A DNA stretch of 64,000 nucleotides from Adiantum capillus-veneris (taxonomy: Eukaryota > Streptophyta > Polypodiopsida > Polypodiales > Pteridaceae): positions 80,758,384 through 80,822,383 of the forward strand of contig CM043944.1 of assembly GCA_014529385.2 (NCBI GenBank). Direction: 5' to 3'. Both the position numbers and the translations under genes were made by a program. The notes beneath the pieces are model-generated. The model did no database searches, was not told where the DNA came from, and was given only the letters and a program-made list of their open reading frames with translations. Position 1 is the first letter of the stretch. Each line of letters begins with the position of its first letter. Shown here one piece after another: positions 56,639 through 64,000 of the stretch.

Positions 56639-58854
56639 ATGGTTGCATAATAAAGATGACTGGGGACTTGGCCCCTGCTTAGACCAAAGCGTGAAGTGTA
56701 ATTATTTCATGGTGTAGGCGGCCCCTGTTCACTCTCGATCACCTTCCCCAAGCTATGGTGCCTACAGGCTTGCTGATGACTCTAGGAGCGTGCATGACTT
56801 CCTATATATACTGAGGTGAGGGCATACTCTGGCCCTCACTTAGCCATGGAGTATGTATTTCTTGCTACTTTTTTCGCTACTGTCCGATCTTGCCAAAATG
56901 GAGCTTGCAACTCAAGTAACACAGGTACCTCACTAAGCTTCGGTTTTGTTTAAGTGGTGTTGCAATACCTTGCATGGTAAGAGAAGAATGATGTTGTCTG
57001 CGCTTTACACTGTGTATTTGTCTTAGACTTAGAAAGACAAAATTTTTTGCCTAGCATTTGAGCAAAATAATGGACTCTTTTGAAATACCTGCATGTAATT
57101 TAGGTATCGGCTCAGAAAGTAGCCGCTGCATAATCACAACTACTGTACTTGGACATTATTGTGGGCCTTGGGAGTGCTTGTGCATACAAAGAAACTGTTT
57201 TTTTTGGCCTATCTTGTTGACTTTACACCTGAGGGAATGATTTTAGCTTGGTATGGTAACTATGGGCATGATACACCCCCGCCTTCTATGGGCTGAGAGG
57301 GTATGATATAGCATCATGGCAATATAAATGGGAGGTGCTCCTGACCTTGGACTAGCTATGCCGCTTCTTTGGTAAGCTGTCGGGGTCTGTCAGCTCTTCA
57401 TACTGTGTGTGGTTGGTACCTCTTAGGCCAGTAAAAGATAATGATTGGCTGGAATGCTGTGGTATACATCGAGAGATAGGGTCTTTCTGCTCTTTTTTGA
57501 AAGGAAAAAAAATTGTGTGCAGTATGGATTTAAACTACGATATGATCTTGTAAATGGGTTTTCTTGAAAAAACCCGCTGCAAGGAATTACCGTCTGCATG
57601 CTTTACCTAATCTTGGCATAACTGGTTTTTCTAAAAAAAAAGGGGTTATTCTTGACCTGTATAATAACTAAGCCACTGTTTAAATTTTGCATTACTGTGC
57701 GTTCTCACATTTCCTAGTCTCAGCATAAATGGTTCTTTTCAAAAAATGGGGGTACTCTTAGCCCTTGTAGCAACTGAGGCGCTAGGTACTCTATATCACT
57801 GTGGGTGCTCACATTCTGAGGAAAGGATCATCATCTATATTTGAAAATAAAGCTGGATATAGCCCAACGTTTTTGGGTGTTGAAATGGTTCTCGGTTCAA
57901 ACTGTTTGTGAAGGTAAGTATATGGCAGTTTTGGCTTCAACAGAAGCTCAGAAAGGGTTGTACCTCGGATAAGGATGGAATACTGCTTCTAATGCATTGG
58001 CTGGTATTAATGAATGGCTTGTTGTCTACTTTTTGTGACTTGGAAGAACCTTCCATATGGAGGGAGTGGTAAATTGTTGAACCACAGTTTTCGGACCCAT
58101 GTTCTAGTTTATGTTGCTTTTATAGGATGGAATATGATTCATTGCACTCTATGAAGAACCAGATCGTTATATTTTTTGACAGTCTATTTCTTTTTTTGGT
58201 CGGGCTAGGCTTCTACTACTTGGCCAGCTATAAGGTTGTAACTTATAGATTACATTGGATCCCATTTGTATGATAACTACAACATCTATTCTATACCTAG
58301 GAGATAGTATCTATGCTTATTGATAAAACCTCACCAAAATAACAGTTAAATAACTCATGAAGGATATTCTCTTTGGGGAATATGCCACTCGGATTAAAAG
58401 GAAAACTCTATCACTTAGGAAAAAAGTAATAATTTAACTCATATACAAAAAGAATTTACTGTGGACCTAGCTTGTTTAAAGTTAAAAACGTTTTGTAAGA
58501 TGGACATGGATAAACTGGTATGGTCCATTGATACCTGTAAAACACATCCAAGGCTAAGTAAATTGTTGTCTTGTTTAGATGGATGCAGGTAAGGACTCTA
58601 TCTTATCTTGGATGGATTTCTTTTCTTTGGCAATCAACCTTTCTGTAATGAAATACTTACTAGCGAACGGGGAAGTTCTTTTACTACTAGTCTTACTGAA
58701 AGAGTATATCTTTCCTACAATCATTGTATCTAAATAATTCTAATACTGAGTTATTTTTGTACATATCAGTTCATTATTCCTTGGCCAGCTGTCTTTTGAA
58801 TGTAATAATTCAATTATGTCTTATTAGTTAAGATTTAAACAGCTATACACACAC
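56403..58854 (+). repeat. direct repeat, right copy
   Basis: Second copy of 49,473-51,842. The leading CA run is much longer here (56,403-56,549), and the C run is 34 bases (56,605-56,638). Confidence 0.93.
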
Positions 58855-58920
58855 GGGGAGAGGAAGGAGAGCCAAGTATGCTCCTTCCCTCTCCTCACTC
58901 TCATGTTCGCTTCCCCTCTT

Positions 58921-58930
<10 letters not shown>

Positions 58931-58963
<33 letters not shown>

Positions 58964-58977
58964 AACTCAAAAACACA

Positions 58978-59066
<89 letters not shown>
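58931..59066. repeat. (CT)n, (TG)n and (AG)n microsatellites
   Basis: CT run 58,931-58,960, TG run 58,978-59,010, AG run 59,011-59,066, close together. Confidence 0.97.
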
Positions 59067-59067
<1 letters not shown>

Positions 59068-59220
59068 ACATGCATAAACAAAAAACGTACACAGACATGT
59101 ATAAACAAAGAATGCACACACACATTGAGAGAGGAAAAGAGAGAGAGACAGAGAGAGAGAGAGCACATGCATAAACAAAAAACGCACACACACATGCATA
59201 AACAAAGAATGCACACACAC

Positions 59221-59290
<70 letters not shown>
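59067..59290. repeat. duplicated GCACATGCATAAACAAA block and (GA)n
   Basis: A block with GCACATGCATAAACAAAAAA and AAACAAAGAATGCACACACA occurs at about 59,066 and 59,162, each followed by ATTGAGAGAG. The second ends in a (GA)n run to 59,290. Confidence 0.85.
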
Positions 59291-59291
<1 letters not shown>

Positions 59292-59293
59292 AA

Positions 59294-59740
59294 AAGAAGA
59301 AGAAGAAGAGAGTCTTAACGTCGTAGGAAACTATCCCAAGAGACCTTAAAGATCTAGTCGACGAGGAGTTGAACTCAAGACCTATTATTCATGAGGGAAA
59401 TGGCATAACCAATCTATCACACTTGGGTGATAGAAAAGTTATACCATTTTTCTCCTTTTATTGGCGTGCACACACACCCACACACACACCCAAAAAGAAG
59501 AGAGTTTAATTTAACGTCGTAGGAAACTTCAAGAGACCTTAAAGATCTAGCCGATGAGGAGTTGAACTCAAGACCTGTTATTCAAGAGGGAAATGGCATA
59601 ACCAATCTACCACATTTGGGTGATAGAAAGGTTATACCATTTTTCTCTTTTTATTGGCACACACACACCCACACACACATACGAGAAGAAGAGAGATTTA
59701 ACGTCGTAGGAGACTATCCCAAAAGACGTTAAAGACTAGG
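59294..59740 (-). mobile_element. tandem tRNA-like (SINE-like) units
   Basis: Two full units and a partial third with starts (AACGTCGTAGG) at 59,317, 59,513 and 59,700. On the minus strand each full unit reads GTGTGATAGATTGGTTATGC, then about 30 bases later GTCTTGAGTTCAACTCC. The second is close to the polymerase III B box (GGTTCGANNCC), and the first is a possible A box. Spacing fits a tRNA. The cloverleaf is not complete, so a tRNA-derived SINE is more likely than a tRNA gene. A 59,907-59,990 fragment belongs to the same unit. Confidence 0.55.
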
Positions 59741-59744
59741 TTAG

Positions 59745-60073
59745 ATGTAGACTTACGTTAGATTAGATTTAGGTTTATTTAAGTTAAATTAGATTAGATT
59801 TAGGTTTATTTTTAGCTAGATTTACGTTTGATTAGATTTAGGTTTATTAGGTGCTAGATTTAGATTTACGTTTTATTAGATTAGATTTATGTTTATTTAC
59901 GTTATTTACCTGTTATTGAAGAGGGAAATGGCATAACCAATCTACCACACTTGGGTGATAGAAAGGTTATACCATTTTCCTCTTTTTATCGTTTAAGATA
60001 AGGTTAGATTTAGATTTACGTTAGATTAGATTTAGGTTTATTTAAGTTAGATTAGATTAGATTTAGGTTTATT
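59745..60073. repeat. TTAGATTTAGGTTTATTT minisatellite
   Basis: Diverged units of TTAGATTTAGGTTTATTT with a variable ACGTTAGATTAGA part, interrupted at 59,907-59,990 by a piece of the tRNA-like unit. Confidence 0.85.
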
Positions 60074-60887
60074 TTGAGTACACCGAAGGATTATACTGTC
60101 TACGCGTTTGAGAGTGGTGTCCCGGCCACTGCGTCAGAGATGTTGAGGAGTGACCCGAACACTGTGTCGGGATCACCTAGAGGCCTGGATGATGAGCATT
60201 CATCGGACAGGGTTGCTATAGTTCACGGGAGGGACATGCCAAAGTGATATGCCTACCTCATCAATCGTATGTCCAATGAGACGACCAATCCAGACAGGTG
60301 GTGGTAACAAAGTGACGCAGCAAGAGTTTGCATCAAGACGGGATTATCCCATCACCTGGGGAGTGGTGGCTGGGCCACCTTCAAGGAGGATTTTGTCCCA
60401 TCACCTGGGTCATGGATCGACGGGGTGGAGAGGTGAGAGTATTAAACTCTTGCATTGAAGTATTTGTATATGTAAGGCCCATTCACATCTACACAGCTAG
60501 TAGCCCCATTGGCATGTCTTTTACCCTTCAATGGAGCGAATCACCACATGTTCAATTAGGTTAGATTTAAAATAAGTTTTTATATTAGAGTCTACCTTCG
60601 AGATTACGGTAAAAATCTTAGAATTAGACGAACAGTGAAAAGATCTACTATGAAAGGATGTTAAGATTCTGTGAAATGCTACAGCTAGAGAAGAGGCAAA
60701 GGGGTTTTGTCCACTACATGTACTATCATGTAGACGTGGGTGTGTAGGTTTCTTGTACCCATAAATATAGGCATTGACCAATAAAGACAAGATTATAACC
60801 CGGTGGTTCTGATCTCCGTGCACCTCTAGACCGAGGTGTGTGGGGATTGGACATGACTAGAGAATGTGAGGTAGTTTACAATGTGAA

Positions 60888-60890
<3 letters not shown>
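60074..60890. other. unrecognised, relatively GC-rich stretch
   Basis: The plus strand has a 56-codon open piece (about 60,078-60,245) with a coding look (TVYAFESGVPATASEMLR, DDEHSSDRVAIVHGRD) ending at TGA. An in-frame continuation is possible. I cannot name it; it may be an old exon or transposon fragment. Confidence 0.35.
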
Positions 60891-60963
<73 letters not shown>

Positions 60964-60967
60964 GAGA
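60891..60967. repeat. (AG)n microsatellite
   Basis: Nearly pure AG run of about 75 bases. Confidence 0.97.
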
Positions 60968-60984
60968 ATATTATTGTGCTTGGG

Positions 60985-61245
60985 AGTGCGGTGGCCCGTC
61001 GGTGGGAGGAAAACAAGAGGAGAGAGAGGGAGGGGAGAGTGAGGTCGAGGGAGGGTGGACGAGAGGGAAGAGGGAGGGTTGAGGTATGGTGGCCCGCCGG
61101 TGGAGTATGGAAGAGCGAGAGAGGTAAGAGAGAGAGAGAGGAAATAAAAAATGTGAAAGTGTGTGTGTGTATAAATCATGCATGAGAGAGAGATTGTTGA
61201 CTCTAGTTCATGCATGGCGGCCCGCCAGTGGAAGAAAGACAGGCA
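60985..61245. repeat. three GGTGGCCCGCCGGTGG units in GA-rich sequence
   Basis: Copies at about 60,990, 61,088 and 61,216, each followed by a GGA/GAAAG-rich stretch: a degenerate tandem array of ~100-128-bp period. Confidence 0.65.
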
Positions 61246-61507
61246 AGGACTTGTTTTCATGCGCCCTACGAGGTTTGGTGGAAGAGAGAGAGGGAAATAA
61301 AAGATGAAGGGAGTGTGGGGTTGGTGGCGGCAGTAATAATAAGAAAAATGCTATTTTTTGTTGTTTCTTTACCTCCGGCTCCCCGAATGGGTTGATTCAT
61401 GAGGCCTTGGTTTCAAAAACCAGCCAACTTCAGTTTCTTTGGATGGAGGGCTAGAGGGCGGTGTGGCTAAACCGGTATCATTAGCCCTCCCCCTAAGGTT
61501 AGGGAAT

Positions 61508-62760
61508 TTAGGCCTCTAGCTCATTTGTTTGATCATTGTCGTCGGAGGTGGAGGTTGATGGTGTATCCTCATCAGGAATGTCGATAAGTGGAGTCTGATC
61601 AAATTGTAGAAGATAAGGTTTGAGCTGCCAACCATTTAATCTTGTTTTATGAAGCTTACCATCAGCTTCCATAAGCTGGTAACTTCCATTGGCATACTTC
61701 TTTCTGATGATGAAAGGACCTTCCTATCAGAGTAGGATCTTCTTGTCTTTGCGTATGTCAAAGCGATTGTCATAGCGCAGCACCAACATGCCCTTCTTTA
61801 AATCTTTGTGCCGAAGATGCTGGTTGAAACTAAGCCGTATGTGCTCTGCCCGTGCCGCATAATAATTGATTACTTCTTCTCTGTCCAGCTGTAGTCTTTC
61901 CAAGTCGAGGATGTGATCTCTCAAATGCATGTTGGGCCGTTGAAGCTGGCTTGCCATCAGACTTGCTAGTTGCACCTCAATAGGTAAGATTGCCTTCTTG
62001 ACAAATACCAAATGATATGGGGTGAACTCCAAAGATGTACGGATGAGGTTCTGTAGGCCCACAAAGCTAGGAGTAGATACTTATCCCAATCTCCAGGATG
62101 ATTGTTAACCTGCTTGGTGATAATCTTACAAACCATTCCATTCACTTTCTCAGCTAGGCCATTACATTGAGGGTAATGTGGTGAAGAGTGGCTCCTTGTA
62201 ATTCCAAGTTTTTGCATTAACTCTCCTACCAAGATTGCTCTGAAACCTGGCCCTCTATCAGAGATGATTTCTAATGGTGTGCCAAACCTGCAACATATGT
62301 GCTCATAGACAAACTTAGCTACCTCTACAGCTGTGATCCTAGTTGTGGTTGTGGCTTCCTCCCATCTAGTCATACAGTCGACTCCCATGATGATGTAGAA
62401 CTTCCCTGAGTTGGCCCTAGGCAATGGTCCTATGGCATCTATACCCCATTTTTCAAATGGTCCATATGAAAGGATAGGTGTCTATGGTGCCGGCCTTTTG
62501 ACACAACTTACATGTCTTACACCAATGGTGTACATCACGGTTGAGGCTAGGCCATACAAAACCTGCCTGCAAGATTTTCCTACTTGTTATATCTAGGGAA
62601 AAGTGACCACCACAAACACCATCATGAAAACTAGCAATTACCCCCGTAATTTCACTAGAGAGAGGGACCTTCCTGAGTATTTAGTCCTTACCCTTACAAT
62701 ACAAACCGTCATTGATAAGCCGATACCTTGTGGCCTTTCTGGTAAGCCATTACTTTTGTC
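61508..62760 (-). pseudogene. Gypsy-C integrase
   Basis: Minus-strand order: zinc finger HDGVCGGHFSLDITSRKILQ...WCKTCKLCQKAG (62,490-62,640, HHCC). Core: FYIIMGVDCMTRWEEATTTT with the first Asp region, TPLEIISDRGPGFRA with the second Asp, and HYPQCNGLAEKVNGMVCKII with the Glu. C-terminal region: PYHLVFVKKAILPIEVQLAS, KKGMLVLRYDNRFDIRKDK, a double stop, then GPFIIRKKYANGSYQLMEAD and NELEA with stop at 61,508. A frameshift near 62,040 divides core and tail. The triad is present, but the gene is broken. Confidence 0.9.
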
Positions 62761-63008
62761 CTTTTGTTAAATCCAGTGGACATTCCCTTGTTTCCAAAAA
62801 ATGCATGATGTCGGGTAAGGCGTCACTACCTTGAAATAGAGGGAGCTTTAGCTTTATAGACCCAAACACCACCTCCTACAGCCTTTTGCTTGCTCAACCA
62901 CCATCAGCTTCATGGTTTTGAGCCCTTGGCATGTGGTGTAGTTGAACTTCTTCAAACTTTCCCCACAATGTTTTTACACAACTTAAGTGAGTTCTCAAGC
63001 TAGGATTC

Positions 63009-64000
63009 TTACATGTCCATACTCCATTTACTTGCCTTACCAAAAGTAGAGCATCCCCAAAATACGTTAAGGAATTTTATCCCTTGTGAGACACACCATT
63101 GTAACCTCTTGGTTAGTGCTTCATACTCAGTTTCATTGTTAGAATGTGATTGTAACAAATGGCCAAGAGAAAATACCTTGATACCTTTATCATCAAAGAC
63201 CACTATGCCTGCACCTGCTTTGTTGGATGCTCGCTTGTAGGCTCCATCAAAGTAGAGAGAGTGTGCTCTTTCTACCACCGGTGACCTTGGAAGTGATTGA
63301 ATTCTTCCCCTTTTTATTTCTTTACCTTCTTCTCAAAGTTTTGGTAGGTCATGAGTCCCCCCAAGATTGCCCTTGTCGTGCTTTCCACCTGTACCGTGTA
63401 GTCAAACTCTTGGAGACGAACTAGGCATTTAGTAATCCTAACAGAAACATCCATGTGTTGTACAACATAGGGAAACATCTCATCCATGGTTAAAATCACA
63501 AATTGCCTAGGCAACAAATATGACCTAAACTTTGTAGTTGCAAATCTAAGAGCTAGGACTAGGTGTTCCACATAGGTGAAACCTTTCTCTGCTGTCTGTT
63601 GTCATCATTCGACTGGAGAAGTAGATTGGCCTCATGAAAGATGTTGTTGTATCCTTCTGGAGTAGCACAGCCCCCAGGAGTCATCACCCACATTTGAGGT
63701 GACATAGAATTTCTCATCCCACTTAGTTGGTGAGATAGTTGGTAGGGTGGCTAAGACCTCCTTTACCTTGTTGTAGTGATGTTCGCTCTCCTCATCCCAA
63801 GTGAAAGTTGATCGTTGAGTGAGCTATTGCAGTGGTAGAACAAGCTGTGATAGTAGATGTATGAATCTACTCAAGTACCTCACCTTTTGTAAAAAAGAGA
63901 CCAGTTGACACGCGGTTGTTGGTGAAGGTAGGGCTATGAGTGCGGACACCTTACTTGGATTGGAGTTGATACCTTTCGGTGAAACTTCATGCCCTAAAAG
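63009..64000 (-). pseudogene. Gypsy-C RT end and two RNase H domains
   Basis: From the window edge: RT thumb (LLGHEVSPKGINSNPSKVSA, VRYLSRFIHLLS) and first RNase H (EHLVLALRFATTKFRSYLLP, VRITKCLVRLQEFDYTVQ), with several stops between. Then comes a second RNase H at 63,009-63,278 (SLYFDGAYKRASNKAGAGIV, HSNNETEYEALTKRLQWC). One extra T in a TTTTGGGG run near 63,060 shifts the frame. The other frame continues as VFGDALLLVRQVNGVWTCK, which supplies the third acidic residue. Dual RNase H is typical of the Tat lineage. Confidence 0.88.

Larger units (their letters stand above)
49473..58854 (+). mobile_element. Penelope-like or unclassified retroelement with 2.4-kb direct repeats
   Basis: Two ~2.4-kb direct repeats (49,473-51,842 and 56,403-58,854) enclose 4.56 kb that encodes, in the same direction, an ORF1-like region and a reverse transcriptase. 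Repeat copies are about 95-98% identical by eye outside simple repeats, with one indel of about 30 bases near 49,735. The RT lacks Copia, Gypsy and LINE signatures. No integrase, tyrosine recombinase, RNase H or GIY-YIG motif was found. The repeats start and end in CA runs rather than TG...CA, and no target duplication was found. This pseudo-LTR layout is known from Penelope-like elements, but the assignment is inference. Confidence 0.75.
61484..64000 (-). mobile_element. Gypsy-C (truncated by window end)
   Basis: Minus-strand Ty3/gypsy element: RT end, RNase H, second RNase H, integrase with HHCC finger and core, C-terminal tail, polypurine-like AGGGGGAGGG (61,484-61,493). The LTR beyond is not resolved. 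The double RNase H points to the Tat/Ogre branch. Many small lesions. Confidence 0.9.

Noticed and set aside
49473-58854. DIRS or ordinary LTR retrotransposon
   Set aside because: No tyrosine recombinase, integrase, RNase H, TG...CA ends, primer site or polypurine tract was found at the expected places.
59340-59460. Functional tRNA gene
   Set aside because: A B-box-like block is present, but I cannot build a full cloverleaf with acceptor stem, and the unit is tandemly repeated with other sequence.
59745-60073. Interstitial telomere
   Set aside because: Units are TTAGATTTAGGTTTATTT, not runs of TTTAGGG.
60249-60564. 69- and 78-codon frames
   Set aside because: They overlap in different phases, and neither has a recognisable domain.

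Overview
Eukaryotic nuclear DNA from a plant, made almost entirely of nested, decayed retrotransposons and long microsatellites. No intact host gene was recognised. The LINE, Copia and Gypsy protein types, the tRNA primer sites and the very long (AG)n, (AC)n, (C)n and (G)n runs fit a large plant genome. The LINE and Gypsy proteins remind me of fern and other non-seed plant elements, but that is an impression, not a test.

Left third (1-18,140): a three-level nest. A minus-strand LINE (LINE-1, 15,960 down to 1,088) is split by a plus-strand Copia element (Copia-A, 3,486-13,930). Copia-A is in turn split inside its reverse transcriptase by a young minus-strand Copia element (Copia-B, 6,595-12,224, target duplication GTATG). 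A second, 5'-truncated LINE copy (LINE-2) lies at 17,040-18,139. Both LINE copies end 3' directly on a (TC)n tract.

Middle (18,140-49,450): a HAD/FCP1-like exon fragment (18,338-18,688) and a DUF4218-like remnant of a CACTA transposon gene (20,400-20,640). Then comes a plus-strand Gypsy element (Gypsy-A, 23,168-34,453, target duplication ATAAT) inserted into a minus-strand Gypsy element (Gypsy-B). Gypsy-A has a leader with four copies of a CGCG-centred palindrome, a gag frame broken only by stop codons, no integrase after RNase H, and an integrase piece of another Gypsy family inside its 3' LTR. From 37.5 to 49.4 kb are microsatellites, minisatellites, a Copia RT remnant, a Gypsy gag fragment and a CACTA-like end.

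Right third (49,450-64,000): a 9.4-kb element (49,473-58,854) with two ~2.4-kb direct repeats around a decayed region. That region encodes a YMDD reverse transcriptase that is neither Copia, Gypsy nor LINE type and most resembles Penelope-like RTs. This is the best candidate for an undescribed system here. It is followed by microsatellites, a tandemly repeated tRNA-like (SINE-like) unit, a TTAGATTTAGG-type minisatellite and a truncated minus-strand Gypsy element (Gypsy-C) with two RNase H domains, running off the window end.
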